Positions 10,850 to 24,124 of a DNA stretch of 64,000 bases are shown here, piece after piece (within the stretch, counting starts at the first letter, position 1; each line of letters begins with the position of its first letter). Under the pieces are notes generated by a model. It did no database searches. It was not told where the DNA came from and saw only the letters and a list, made by a program, of their open reading frames with translations. This DNA is from Branchiostoma belcheri (lineage: Eukaryota; Chordata; Leptocardii; Amphioxiformes; Branchiostomatidae). A program made the translations under genes and the position numbers. Where the stretch lies: NCBI RefSeq assembly GCF_001625305.1, contig NW_017802447.1, positions 608,476-672,475 of the forward strand, written 5' to 3'.

Positions 10850-12975
10850 TATTTTGTGTGCTTCATTTCCTCACTCTGATCATACAACCTACCCCTAGCA
10901 AGGTTAGGCACAGTACACTAGTAGCCTGATTGGTCTAGGAGAGTAAAGGAAATCCAGTTGGGATCCATGATTTTCATAGTTTCTTGCTCACATATGGCCT
11001 GTTGCTGGAAAAGATAACAGCCTGTCTTGAAATGGGAAGTTACATATATTAGTAATATTTTATACCATTTGTCAAGTTTTTGTTCTGAGTTGCTTGCGTG
11101 TAGGTGGTATTACTGTTATAGTTACAAGTATGTACATGTTGCATAAAATTTGGCATGTCACAAAGGAAATTAGATATCTCCAAAGCAGCAGCTGCACTGC
11201 AGTAAATGGGTTACACAATGAAACATTATCTGCTTGTCCATGAACAATGGGGCACGTCCTTGAAAATAGGTTATGATTAGAACAATTGTTTACATTGTCA
11301 CCTGTGTTTGCCCTGGCCAGAGAATAATAGTTTTACTTGGTTCTTAGGCTGTCTGAAATTGGTTTTATAATTTTCAGAGTTGGATTTGTTAGTCAGGAAC
11401 TTTTTAACTTGCTTTCTTGGACCTCTTGTGTTGAAAAAATTACATTGTAATTAGGGAGTCAATCCTGGATGGACTTTCCTAAAATTGTCATTTCTTATAC
11501 ACCCACCTAGTGGACAGGGGAGGCACTGCAGCTAAATTTGGGTGTGGCACTTTTGTTTGGTACACTGACCTAGGGCTACATTTAAAAGGGTATTTTTACA
11601 TACATGTACAAACGTTTTAATATTGATTTAGTTTTGACATGCCACACTGCTTCGAGATCATAGGCTGGTTGAAACCACTGTGTACTATTGTTCTATACAT
11701 CTTGAATGCAGTTAGTTGCCCCCTTCTTTATTCTTACAAGCTGTGTAGGGACAGAACAGTACTCATTTCTACTTTGCTGCCCACAACAAAAATACTCCCG
11801 GTACTACCAAACCTGTGGGTACCGTGGCTGGGTGTACATACAGGTGTTCTACAGGCACTTTTGTGTACCATGGAAACAAAGGTGCTTTTATTATGGGGAG
11901 AGGGCAAAGTCTACCAGGGTCTGCCTGCATTTTTCCCTGAGTATATCACATAGCCAGCTTGGTAGTCATGTATGTTCTGTTGTACATTATTTGTAGGCCA
12001 CAGTGAAACTGTTAATTTTATGTACAGTACTGGAAATTGATGTAGTTGGCCCTACCATTTGTTTTCTATTAGTGTAACAACTGCCAAAGGAAACCAATTC
12101 GAAGCCTTCACCAGGGCATATGGGGGTACAGATCATGGGATTCTGTAAGAAGTAAAATAATTGGCCAAGATGCTCAGTCCACAGGAGCTTTAATTTGGCC
12201 TCTGGACAACTGACCTCATAAGTCAGCATAAAAAAAGATACATTCCAATCCTGAAGAAAAATAAAAAGTCACACATGACACTATAATAAATGTAACAGAA
12301 TTCAAGCTTGTATGTAAACTACAAATACTGCGGGGGTGTATGTTACATGTTATACATCATCTGGCAAACCAACTAATCGTTACTTATCAGCAGGATACAT
12401 GTACCTGTCTAAATAAGATTGAAATGTGCTGTCCACTGTATTGAAACATGGCTATCCTTTAATTGAATGATCAGTCTTTAATTTACAGACAACATTGCAA
12501 GTTGGTGTCCCTTTGATTAAAGCAATTTCAGCAGTGATATTTGCAAAAGCAATTGTTTCCTGAAGCATGTACAATTCCGTTTTGCATACTGTGCCTATGT
12601 GCCTACGTGTATGGCAAAATAAGAATATTGGTTATTTCTATCAGTTTTTCTCTAAAAATTTTAGATGATCGAGAGTACTGTGCAACCAAAACTATTTCAA
12701 CAGACGCCACGTAATACCTCAAGTCATAACCGACGTTTCTTTTGATACCAGCCGTGCAGCTACCTTGGGCCTGGAATGCACACTCCCCATTCCCTAATCC
12801 CCACATTGCACACTGCACAGTACTTTCAATTGAATCTGCTGAGTCATCATTGCATCATCCTCTGCATAGCAGATGGCTAGTAAGTGCCATCTAGCAGCAG
12901 ATGGTGGAACTACACTCAACAGTGATGCCCACATAAGGTCTCTGATCTCACACTCCTTTCTGATATCAACCATCC
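10850..12975. other. Intergenic, nothing recognised
   Basis: AT-rich DNA lies between the H2A.Z 3' end and the convergent lipase 3' end. Short ORFs (for example 11639-11953) show no domain, and no repeat family was recognised. Confidence 0.4.
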
Positions 12976-12981
12976 TTTATT
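12976..12981 (-). terminator. Possible polyadenylation signal of the lipase gene
   Basis: A reverse-strand AATAAA lies about 270 bp past the lipase stop codon. Confidence 0.45.
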
Positions 12982-13250
12982 GCCCAGGAATTGTAACTGT
13001 ATGAAACATGCAATTTTGTTTTCAGCTGCTGATTTTTGAAATCATTACTTGTCTTCCAATAAAATGTGTTTTGAATCATAAAAGGTTGCCCACCTTATCG
13101 CACAATCCTGTCCTTGTTAGTCAAAATTTTCAGAATGTTCCCTTTGATATGATAATATTAACCCCTATCAGAATAATGAACTGGCCCAAGATGAGCTAAG
13201 ACTGAGAGAAATCCAGAAGTCACCACTAGTGAGTAGGGGTGGGCAGGTTG

Positions 13251-16200
13251 TCACCCTTCCTGTTTCTTGATGATGTCTAACATGTCCTTGTAACATTTCT
13301 GAGGAGCATCCATCCCCCAGATGAAGTCCAGGTGCTGCCATTCTGGTATGTCTTTAACATAGACCTTGTTCTTCAGCCTTGGGAGCAGGGTGGCCACATC
13401 TTTTGGGTCGGCCAGCCAGTCCTGTCCTCCAGTGAACAGGGCCACTGGTACAGTCATCATCTCTGGTTGGTATTGTGGAGGGGTAGGCTGTGAAAAATCC
13501 AAAAACAACAAGCCAGAAAGATAAGTTTTAAAAAGGTAACGCCACTAACGGAAAAGGGCAAAGGTGCAATAGCCTTTTTGATATTACGTGAGTTTTGGGG
13601 GTATCGGAAAGTGCAGTCCATCCCTCTCCTTACAGAGCCTTTTACCTCCCCAAGTCAGGTACCCATTTACACTGGTGGTGTGACAAAAAGTCATGTTAAG
13701 TGCCTTTTCCAAGGATGCAACGTCTAGCCAGGGATTCCAGAAATCAAATACACAACCTCTTGATACTGTGTCAAGTAACAACCAATTTAAAAATGCATTT
13801 AAATGTCAGAATGAATTTGCATATGTATTGCAAACCCGGCCATGGCATGTTTGACCTTACTGTATCTTGAAGGCAGTTTGTGACTTACCTGATTATACTT
13901 CAGCAAATTTTCCACAAGGCCATAATCATACATCTGGAACTTGTGGTTCTTGACAGCCTGAAGAAAGAAAAGAAAAGCAAACAACAACATGGCTTGGTGT
14001 CACAAACTGTTTCTGTAGCAACTTTCATTTGGGTAATTATTTACACAATGATGATGTTAAAAGTTATCAACAGGTACTTTTGTAATCATGCAGATTTTCA
14101 TATATCTTAGAGTGAAATGCTGTGGACCCAGAGGTTGAAGGTTTGAATTGCTTCTTAACTTGTTTACTTAAAGGGGGGTTATATTAAACTTACCTGTGCA
14201 TAATGTACCATGTTCTGCACAGAGGTGCCAGCAGGGGAATGACTCACATATACAGGGATTCTTGTCTGGGAAAATACAAAATTACACATTTAGTTTGTTG
14301 GCAGTGACGAATGAAATAAAAATGCACAACAGTTGATTTTGAGGAGTCAGTGAAGCCAGTGTTATACTTACAATGTTTGTGTTGCCATAGTTGAAGCCAC
14401 CGATGAGGAACAACACGTTCTCACACACCACGTCCAGTACAGGGTGGTCACACACGTCTTGTCCCAGGAAATGCATAAACTCGGAGTTGGGGGAAAACTC
14501 GTGATCTCCCAGGATGTCAAACAGCAACTGAAAAGGTTTTAAATCATCTGTTGTTATTGAACCAATATGATTACATTACTTATCCTGTTCTGTGCTAACC
14601 TTGCAAGGTACAAAAAGATGTTGCAGTTGACTGATTGATGCTTGAATTTTGTGTAAATTATGCCTAAATTTAGCATTGAGTGTTGCCAATCCTTCTGAAT
14701 TTCCAACATTACTATGCAGACTCCCATATGGCATCTGATCTATATGGAAAGACATCAGCAGTACTAGACTGTTGAATTTCTACTTTGTGCTAGGGAGAGT
14801 GTGGTATAGAACAGGTTGTTCTGCCTCTTTTTCCATTGCCGGGTCAAACTTCTTTTTTGATGGACTGGAACTCTTTTTCTACCAACCCTGAGGAAAAGAT
14901 GAGATTGTTGTTAGAAAGTGAATTAAAAACTGATTTCACCTCAACTGGATCTGCATAATTAGCCATCAGTCTGATGGGTGACTTTATATCCCCCACAGTC
15001 GTCACAGGAGCCAGAGCGAAGAAGGTCTTGACTTTCCTGGCCAGCTCCTGGTTCCTGGAGAACTCTGCAAACCCGATCATGGTCCCCTGGGAGTGGCCCA
15101 CGTAGTACAGCTGCGTCTGTTTGGTCACGTTCAGCGCGTGGGTCAGCATCTTGGGAAGGTCGTACTTGGCCATCTCATCCCAACTGTGGGAGTTAAGACA
15201 AGGAATATTAAGCAAATACAGACTCAAAAGCTCAAGAACAAATACATACATTAAAAGATACTTCTTTCTAGGTTTGATTCTATTTTTATGACTATTATAA
15301 ACACTTTCAGTCAAAAGAAATACTTTCAGAACACTTGAGTTTGGTTCATTCCAGCACGTCATGTCATATGAAGCCTTGGGCCTGGGGTTAATCTAGGATT
15401 AATTTTTTCCCCAACCTAAGGCTCAATAACTTTTGACCAGACTCTTGTCTTCTTCAGGATAACTGACCCATTGCTTACTTAGGTCATGTGCAATGGGTCA
15501 ATGCAGATGCTGCCATATTTTGCATATGGCAAACAAGAGTAACCCTTTTCTCACCTTAATTCTGGAGATGAAGAGATGTTACTGTGGCTTTATGTTTTAA
15601 ACAGAAGTTGCAATAGTCTCACCTCCATGCCCAGAACTTGGCCTCGCTGGGTTTCAGCGTGGTGTGGTTTCGTGAGTACGTGTTTCCGCGTACATTCCCC
15701 AGCCACACGTCACACCCGGAGTCTGCAAGGATGTAAGCCAGACTCTCATTGGCTAGGTTGGTCAGGAAGTTGGTGGATGATCCCAGAAGTCCATGTTGTA
15801 GGAAAACCACAGGTCTTGTCACTGTGGGAAAAAAAGTTAGTGCATGTACAGTATGAAGTTTAACTGTTGGTTATAAAAATGCATCACAGCGAATTTGTTT
15901 TCTAACAGTGATTCTTCTATAGCAATTTATACGCCAAGAAAATGTTTCCACAGCTTTCAAATGTAAATACGTGAGTAGATGAGTGTGTTTTAAAGAACTG
16001 ATTTCACGTTTTCATCAGAATTATGACTAATAACCTTTTATATTGACATCTAATGTCTACCTGTACTGTTTGGTTCGCGAAGTCCATGTGGGATTCTCTG
16101 CATGTTGAGAATAAAGCCGTCGTCTGTAGTGACATAGTGGTCCTCACAGGGGTAACCCTTACTGGTGATCAGCTGGGTCTGTATGGGGTTAGAGGAAGCG

Positions 16201-16855
16201 GGAAGAGATTACAGGGGGTCTGCATGGGGGAGGGGGATGGCATAATTCCTCCTTATTGCACATTACAGTGCATTCAGAAACATCCTTCAATAATATATTA
16301 CATTGTATTAGACAAATGATGTACAGTTAAAATGACTGGTTAAGCCTGGTAAAGCCAGAAAAAAGTAATGCAGGTCCCATTATAAATGGGATGACAGTTA
16401 TATCAGTACAATTACAGTTCATACAATCAAACTGACTGGGAATTATGTGTTACTTTTATCAGAAAAAAAAGAATGGAAAACTGCACCAGATGCCTTTACA
16501 TAAGTTATCTCAACTGTAACTAGCAAAGGAAATTAAGTCTTCCAATGAAAGAAAAAAATAACAGTGACAAAACGAAAACAAAAGTCTATTCCTTAAGTGC
16601 CTTCAAGCTCCTACTGTTTACTACCTTCCTTTCCAACATCTACTTGGAGATTATACCGGTATAACGTACTGGTGTCATGTCTTCTTCTGGGTCTCTTCTT
16701 CCAAACCTTGAAGTTTTGAGAGGTGTCCTACTATTGGTCAGCAACACGCTCCGTGATGAACTTGACACGAACCCTACTTCACATAGAACCAAAATCGCGA
16801 CCATCCAGCACAGAAGGACAAGATGAGATGGCTGAGGCCGTGCCATTGTTAACAA
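13251..16855 (-). CDS. Acid lipase (gastric/lysosomal triacylglycerol lipase family)
   Basis: Eight coding exons: 16855-16670, 16178-16061, 15821-15623, 15183-14940, 14527-14372, 14265-14194, 13957-13889 and 13487-13251. All phases agree and give 426 residues. The N-terminus has a hydrophobic signal segment ([13 protein letters not shown]). The alpha/beta-hydrolase fold shows the oxyanion motif VVFLQHGLL (106-114), the nucleophile S199 in GHSQG, D371 in GGQDWLAD, and H400 in WQHLDFIWG. The spacings match human LIPF. It would hydrolyse triglycerides or cholesteryl esters, either secreted or in lysosomes; sequence alone does not decide between LIPA- and LIPF-like roles. The N-terminal part is longer than in vertebrate lipases. 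A second ATG three codons in (16846) is an alternative start. Confidence 0.93.
13597..13800 (-). repeat. Degenerate SINE fragment in the last lipase intron
   Basis: The segment shares the order of motifs seen in the clearer SINE at about 52125-52390: a pyrimidine-rich block with CCAAGTCAGGTACCCATTT, then AAGTGCCTTTTCCAAGG, then CCAGGGATTCCAGAA. It is too eroded for a B box to be called. Confidence 0.45.
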
Positions 16856-16936
16856 CGCTCTATTGCTGTACTTGCAATCTCAATATACTACAATTTACGC
16901 CCGGACGTTTAGGGGAATTAGGAGCGTTTAGAAAAG

Positions 16937-17025
16937 TCTTTATACACTGTTTCCCTCCGTCTACCGCTGCTGTTTTGTTCACTAGTAACTTGTTGACTCA
17001 GAGGCCAAAGTGTGTTCTTATCAGC
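16937..17025 (-). promoter_or_regulatory. Lipase promoter elements
   Basis: A minus-strand GTATAAAG TATA box lies at 16937-16946, about 85 bp before the start codon. Just upstream are TGACTCA (16994-17000, AP-1/Maf type), GGCCAAAGT (17003-17011, HNF4-like) and CTTATCAG (17017-17024, GATA type). HNF4 and GATA sites are typical of gut-expressed genes, but binding is inferred from motifs only. Confidence 0.45.
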
Positions 17026-17029
17026 TGAT

Positions 17030-19500
17030 GTCTACCCTTGTCACATGATGCTTTGTTGTCCCATAGTCTGAACCACGCCCCTCAAGGGGGTGGAGCAAAC
17101 GTGGAGAAATAGCCCAAAACTTTGTTCGTCAATGTTGGATGTTTGCCACAGACGCCAACCGAGAAGAGATTTGGGTCTAAATGCCCTACATTCTCTTCTT
17201 TGGCAAATCATTTACCATGCTCTATCACTGTAGACATCTGTAGTGTTTATGACCCAGAGAAGGGGACTTTGTTTGGGCCAAAGGGCAAACGCCCATATAT
17301 TGAATTTCCACTATATTTTTATTCGAGACTTGCATAGACCTTACAAACCGCTAGAGGTCGTATTTTGACGACTATGAAAAGAGTAGGAAGCGGTTATATA
17401 GTTACTGTACTTTGCTTGGTACATGCAAGGACATTATAAGCTCCTTGGTACATGCAGCACTTCGTAGCACAATTTCACTATATGCAGGAGTCTCATCTGT
17501 ATTAGCAAGGAATTAACCAATCATATTCTTATAGGGAAAATTCCATAATCAAACGTTGTCAAATTGCATGAAGAGGGAAATCCTTCAACAGAAATGGTAG
17601 GGAATTTCATACAAAATCCAGAATTTCACACAAAAGAAAAAGACAGAAGAAAAACAAATAAGGAATCTGCATGAATCTTCAGGTCTTTCTATTGTACAGA
17701 TGACAAAAATTTGCGTCAAAAAAAGTACCTAGATAAGGTAAGGCTGTAAAGAACTTTGCACCTGTTCCGTGGTTTATGTCGTCTGACAGTTTCTCGTGGT
17801 TGAAGTTTGATAATAGTCCGCCAGGTGACGCTTCACATCTCTTTCGGATTTTCGAAAATCTTAACCTGTTCGGGCATTCCGAATCTTTAAAACAGTTTAT
17901 ATATTTCCCATGTATAGATGGTGGCGAAGTCTTTATTGACCCCATGGGAGGAGTCGTGTAGCTTTAGAGAGACCCACCCCAATTCGTCTTGTCCCATTCC
18001 TTGTCCAAAAGTTACATAATGCAGCTTTAAAAAGACGCCGGCTACCTTGCAAGTCGACGTATTTACCGTGAGATAGCCGACTATTCGGGCTATCAAAAGG
18101 CCTCAAAATAGATCCAAATGTCCTGCTTTGCGATTTTTAACTTTCTAGGTGATGTTAATAAGTATAAAATAGAATTTTACAAACTACATGTCCTCGCTGG
18201 TCAACGCTCCTTTATCAAGTCTTATTTTTGCAAGCAAAACACACTGTCAGGCTTGTCCTACAGACGCCCACGCACATTCCTCAGTACATTTCTCCACGGC
18301 AAGACAAATCTCGGGTGTGTTGGAGCACACACAGGGGACGGACAAACAAGCTTTTCCACTGTGTGTTTTCCACAGATCAGGGGAGATTCACTTTACAACG
18401 AGGGGAGGCAGAAGTACCTAGGTGTACAAAATCAAGGAGGAAATCACATCAAGTTGTTTGATTAAAACCGGCTTTGGTGTATACAAGGAGGTTATAGCCA
18501 TATAGCTTGGTGTATATCTGGGTATACTTTTGTCCAATTACTCATGCTCATAGGCAACGATCATGGTAAAACGTATAACTTTCCCCCTTTTCCGGACGGC
18601 GCTTTTTTGCCCATATATCAGACCATGTTTAAAGAGACGACGCCATGTATACGCAGCAGATAAACACTCAGATTACCTATGTTTAGCTTCAGTTCACGCC
18701 CTTGGTCTAGGCTAGGGTACAGTACACCTGGGTTTAGACGTAGGCATTTCGACAAAACGTCGGCAGTTTCGGCTATATTTATTACAATAGTTTCATGACA
18801 CGATACAAGGACAAAAAAGGACAGATACTGTCGAAAATATGATATCAATGTGATATAGCAACCATGAAACAACGTCCGTACTTTAGCTGGAAACGAGAAT
18901 GATAAAAGAACGAATGCAAAACAGTATAACTACAAAAACGAAAGCTTATATTTAGTGCCTGCTACACAGAGTTGAATCTATAAGTCCATATAAGGGACAA
19001 ACAAACTGATCAACCTGACAGTGAACATAGGAACAAGAGGAACGTATGGAAGTACAATAATTTTACAGCGTTTTTACAGCAAATATATTTGACACTTATC
19101 TACTTTGTACGTTTGCGTTGAACAATATATACAATGGGATATAGGCGCGACTAATCGTTGTATATATACTAGTACTGGCTCTCAGTTTTCGTTATTTAAC
19201 ATATTACCATCTAGCCTTTTTTTCTTGCACATTTGAATTGCAACATTTTAAATCACTTGTTTCACCGACATATAAAACGGCCCCGGCCAAAGTTTTAAGT
19301 TTTTCGCCAAGGAAAAAAATACTAGTAGTATTCACAACTTGGTTTTGTTATCAATCAACTTACTTTTCTTTTCTTCTTGAAATAAAGCTATACAATTCTC
19401 TCTCTAACTTACTTATCTATACAAAAGAATCTAGGGTGCCGGAATATGTAATGCTGTCAGAAACAACTAGTACGCGCTATGAGTATGTTAGATCATTTTC
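17030..19500. other. Intergenic, nothing recognised
   Basis: Several ORFs of 60-115 codons overlap in different frames around 17680-18470. They show no domains, repeats or good splice sites, and I do not support any of them as genes. The region separates the lipase promoter from the 3' end of the zinc-finger gene. Confidence 0.35.
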
Positions 19501-19510
19501 ATTCTTTTAA

Positions 19511-19733
19511 TACCATAGAAACGACTGTCATGGCAACTGTCGCCATGGAAACTCGCGCCATTCGATACTGGCGATCTGTGGTGTCCGTCATAAGCATCAC
19601 CATGGCAACGATCCTCGTCCAATAGCGTGGTCATATCGTCGTGCCCATCACCCGAGTAGCGTTCTGTACTATCGTCAGTCCTTTTGTTGCTATGGAAACC
19701 ACTCTGTTCTTTTCTCTCGTTGTCATGGTTACC
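19511..19733. promoter_or_regulatory. Cluster of six RFX (X-box)-like sites
   Basis: Near-palindromic CCATGG-centred sites fall at 19511-19522, 19526-19537, 19538-19552, 19594-19609, 19686-19699 (GTTGCTATGGAAAC) and 19719-19733. They match the RFX consensus GTNRCC..RGYAAC to varying degrees. The cluster lies in the 3' untranslated or downstream DNA of the zinc-finger gene. Confidence 0.45.
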
Positions 19734-19741
19734 GTGAAAAT

Positions 19742-22700
19742 TTACATATTGTCTGTACTTGTCTTCCCTTTGCTGTCGTGCCTGTGTCGGGGTTTAGTTT
19801 TTGGAGAGGCGCTGTCGCTCCTGTGCTCGGTCTTGGCGTCCTTGGTGTGGGGGCCGGTAACTAGCAGGAACGACAAGCTGTTCTGATCCCGGTCTGCTAG
19901 CTGGAAGTTCTTATATAGAATCAGGGCGGCCTGGAAATACAGTTAAGTATTTATGGTGATTATGTTTTTGCACTCACGTGACTATGACGTAAGTATTGTG
20001 CCATACTGGATGGTTGAACAACCAGGTACATTTGTTATCACGGTCACTTGTCATTACCATTAACTATCAAATCATTGGTGAACTTTCCTCAATTTTGGTC
20101 AATTTTCCTCAGTCGACCGCCATTTTTTCCATCGTGAAGATAAAAGTGAATTGAAGTACTCTAAACGCTTTAGGAAAATACTTGTATTAGCACAATGGGC
20201 GTAGCCTCTACCAGGCTTCGGGAAGCGTTGGAGTGTCAAACTGTAATCTCAGCGCGGACCAACTCCCCTGGCATATCATCTGCCTATCTGGCCAATTTCT
20301 ACTCTTTCCAGTTGCTTCCCGAAGCCTGGTAGGGCCGTGTACGTAACAGTCCCGCCCACCTGTATGGAAAGCACGCGGTCGTGGTTCTTCTCTCCGTCGA
20401 ACAGGTCCCAGTACACGGAGTGTTCCCACAGGTGTTTGGTGAAGCACACTTTACTCTTGTACAGTTTACCTGCAGAACAGGAGGTCAGGGTCATAAGGGA
20501 CGATCCACAAACAATCATAGGGGTGTTTTGTATCACTCATCAAAATACAGGAATCGTGTGGGTTAGGACCGATCTTTCTTTTTTGATTCCTTGAATGGAA
20601 TTTGGATTATCATAACAGAATAGTGCGTAAGCGTTAGCCTAAAATTTCAATACATGTCTTATGCTACAAGAGTGCTTTCATTGTATATTTGGACCTGTTA
20701 CAGAGTTAGCTTTGCATATATAGTCCAAAACCTGGTCTTTTCGCATTCTCCTTGCCCTTGGGATAAAACGCTCACAACCGGAAATACGTACAAAGCACCA
20801 CACAAGTATACTGAAAGTATACAGTTCAAAGACCGTACCACTTGTCATATGGCTGAGGGGGTGACAGCCTCCGCGAGAAGCGTGTTTACTTACTTTAGAC
20901 CTACATTTACTTTCCCATGAAAACTGAGCTCCTCCGACCTTTGACCCTGAGATATTCGTACAAGAGGGTGTCGGCGGGCGCGCTTTGAAGTCTTGCCACA
21001 GTTTGTTCAGGGGTTAATCATTACTGCTGGGTGGACAGACCTCCGCAGACCGTGTGGATACAGTCTTTAGCTGACGAGAAAAATCCTGCCTAGGGCTATA
21101 TTAAAGTACTGTCAAGTAGGCTAGGGAGGCAATCTGGGAAATCCAGTCGACAGTTTTCCAACAGCTATGAAAACTATGCTTTCGACTAATCTCCAAGCAA
21201 GTCTTTGGTGGCTGCAACTTTTACAGTATCGAATTGGGAAGGCGTAAAAACGATACTAGTACCAGTGCAAAAAAGAAAGCCTGTATACCTAAAAGCAAGT
21301 CAGAAAAAAAGCCCTCTGCTACGTTTGTCCTTCCTATGGCCATAGACTAAGATCACATTGACGCTTGACACATCCCCACCCCACATAGTCAACGGATGAA
21401 CCCCTTGTTTATATCGTCCCTCATCCCCTCTTCTTGCGTGGGGAGGCTGACATTTTCGGAAAGATTTTTGTCGCATTAGTGTATTATCGCAGGAAAAGTG
21501 ATGTTTATTTATTACTTTCCCCCGCTTTGCCTCGATGTCTGGAGTGTTTTTTCCATCACTTTGCCAACTTTAATAATAGAGAGCAAAGCTATTGTTACAC
21601 CTGTATAGCGTGTGTAATGGCTCGTATTTTGTTCAGTTTACAATTTCTTCCGCTTCACTGTAACTGGAAACATAAAAACTACAGGATAGCGTGAAATGCA
21701 CGCGAAATTGGTCACCAGGAATTCTGCTTTCTTCTTGGTGAGTCATGGACAAGAAGCGTTGCCAATATTTCTCATTGAAAGAAAGCGTAGGAGGAAATAA
21801 CAGTGGCTAAAAGGATTGGCGATGGAAAATTCATGTGAAGGGACAGACACACTTACCTGAAAATCGTGTGACAAGAAATTAACAAAAGTACTACATTTGT
21901 ATTAGAACTTAGAAGAAAAAGAAAGGCTTGCACGCGTATTGCATGCGCATCACTTCTCTCAGGTAGTGGAAATACTAGGAAAGAGCGATTGCTGAAAATG
22001 ATACACCGACGAAAAAATATGATTACACGCTTGTCAGGTTGTCCTTTTTGTACAAGGCTCTGAATGATTAATAAGTTGGTCTCTACGGTCCGCACAAATC
22101 GGAAACACCGTGAACTCCTGCCCCTGTAGGCCAGGGTCGGGACCCCCGGGCACGCCGCTATTCACAACATCATGTACCGGAGAAATGTGAGAAATTTTTA
22201 CAAGGGATGTTTTTTGTGAAGCCTGGGCGGTGTCGGGTCAAGGGGGCGGAGGGATACATGAGTCACACGTGACATGTTACCCGCCCTCTCTCGTGTCAGG
22301 ATTGGCCAAAATCATAATTTTTTCGTCCGCGATGCGTTATACTTTTCTATCACTAATGGGATGGATACATTGTAATAAAGATGCGGATCAAGTGTCAAAA
22401 ATGAAGTTTAAGTCTTACGACATGATAGAAATGACTTGACATGATAAATGACTTGACATGAAAATAATGCAGCGTTTTTATCTTATTGTTAGAATTTTAA
22501 CGCATTAACCACATTAGCAATAATAGAATACTACTCAACATACAGACTGTGATACACTATTCTGATTCTTCGCTCAGACATTTTGCCGACAGCTATTTGG
22601 ACGGAAGGAAGGGTCGTGGGGTCATTGTCTCACCCAAGGTTAACATAAGAGGGATAAAGTTTATTCGCGCAGAAATAGAAGAACAAATATCACCTGGCCA

Positions 22701-24109
22701 CAATCCAACAGTTAAAAAGTTTGTTTGGCTAATATTGTATTTCACATTGGTTAACGCTTAGCCATGTACAGAATTGCAGCCCTCAATGAAAATCTAAATG
22801 ATAACTTCTCTATCTATATCTAAAAATGAACAAAGAAACAACGATGATAAAAAAATTATCTAAAATTATAACATAGACACAACTAAAACTTTTGAGGGTT
22901 GTCAGAATAGAATTTGAACCCACCCGTCAAGTAATTGAAAAACGCAGACGACAAAAGGTTACGAAAATACCTGGCGAATAATTTGCGCACAATTAACTTG
23001 TCGCACGTACGTATGTAATTGGCTTGGCGTTGCCTCAAAATAGAAATTGTTCAGCCATCTTGATGACAGAAGGCACAACAAAACAATAGATCGACAAAAG
23101 TCAAAGTAACCGAAGCGTTTGCAATAAAAATTGTCATAAAGTAGAACAGAAGTAGCCGAATGAAACTCAATATGCAGAAATAATGACAAGCATAAGAACA
23201 TGTGTTGTTTAGAGTTATGATTTTAATGATGATTCTTTTCGCGAGATTATAATATTTGTACCCATGTGCGTGTGTGCTTGTGCACGTGTGCTTGTGCGTG
23301 CGCGTGTGTGTATGTGTGTGTGCGTACGTGGTTGCAAATGCAGACATCATTACACGCAGCCGTGCGACTGGTTTCCACAGAAGACGAGAACGCATACCAG
23401 GCGACACAGCAGATTTAGAAAAGTTTAAATTTTTCAAAATCGTTTTACTCAAACTTAGAGAAAAGCACGATAAAATTTTGATCCGATACAAGCGCTCTTT
23501 CAGGGCCCGGTAAGGTACCGCCAGGAATTTTGGCGGGAAAAGTTGGCATAATTACGAGCACAGGGGTCATTCAGCCACGTACGCAAACAAGCTATCTGTT
23601 ACATATTCAATGGCCATGTGTGGCTCGCGTTATTTTTCGCCTAGAAAAATATTTAAAAAATCGAGAAAAAATAGTAAGAAAAGGCGTTCGCGCACGAAAA
23701 TCCGTATGATGGTAGACGAAGACAAGCGACATAAAATACACCAGGTGTCGTTTCGTGAAAGTTCGGGGAAGCCCTGTTAGGAGAAATTTTTTGTGGCGTA
23801 CCGAGAGTAGCTTTTGTGAAAAACAACCGAGCTCTATTGTTACTGAAGTATGCGGTGTGCTTTAATAATGCCGCAAGCCACTAGTCCCTACAGGAAACCA
23901 CACTCACCACAGATCGAGCAGTTCACGCCTCCTTCGTAAGAGTCGTAAGCTCGGAGCACGTCGATCACTCCGTCGAGCTCGAGACACCGTTTGGGACTGA
24001 GCGGGCTGGCAGTGGCGGAGGTCTCGGGACGAAGCCGTAGGGAGTCCGAGGACCTCACACGTTTGGGCCGGGGAATGCAGACGGGGTCGTCCACGGAGCC
24101 AGACATCAT
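19742..24109 (-). CDS. Small protein with a single C2H2 zinc finger
   Basis: Three coding exons, 24109-23908, 20469-20360 and 19930-19742, join in phase and give 166 residues. The N-terminal exon is polar and Arg/Ser/Pro-rich (IPRPKRVRSSDSLRLRP), a likely nuclear-targeting region. A canonical finger spans the first junction: CSIC, twelve residues, then HLWEH (C-x2-C-x12-H-x3-H). It is followed by YWDLFDGEKNHDRVLSIQ and a short helix AALILYKNF that crosses the second junction. The C-terminus is charged (HRSDSASP, KPRHRHDSK). The KHLWEH finger with the VLSIQAALIL extension looks like one conserved domain, though I cannot name the orthologue. DNA or protein binding in the nucleus is inferred. 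The initiator is the first of two adjacent Met codons. Confidence 0.75.
20208..20332. mobile_element. MITE with 19-bp perfect terminal inverted repeats
   Basis: CTACCAGGCTTCGGGAAGC at 20208-20226 is exactly inverted at 20314-20332. The 125-bp unit lies in intron 2 of the zinc-finger gene, 28 bp beyond the exon-2 donor at 20360. It has no coding potential. Confidence 0.65.
20470..23907. other. Intron 1 of the zinc-finger gene
   Basis: This large intron holds a GT-rich microsatellite (about 23255-23330). A short direct repeat of ATGACTTGACATGA (about 22429-22460) is also present. I see no nested gene. Confidence 0.5.
23255..23330. repeat. GT/GC-rich microsatellite
   Basis: An imperfect alternating purine-pyrimidine run (GTGTGCTTGTGCACGTGTG and similar). 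It generates spurious ORFs on both strands. Confidence 0.8.
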
Positions 24110-24124
24110 CTTGGCACGGTTTCA

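Noticed and set aside
18118..18465. 115-codon plus-strand ORF
   Set aside because: No domain, no splice context, and overlapping ORFs of similar length in two other frames.
23051..23513. ORFs of 85 and 146 codons around the GT microsatellite
   Set aside because: They depend on the repeat (HTHTHTRTHK, VCLCVRVCVC) and have no other support.
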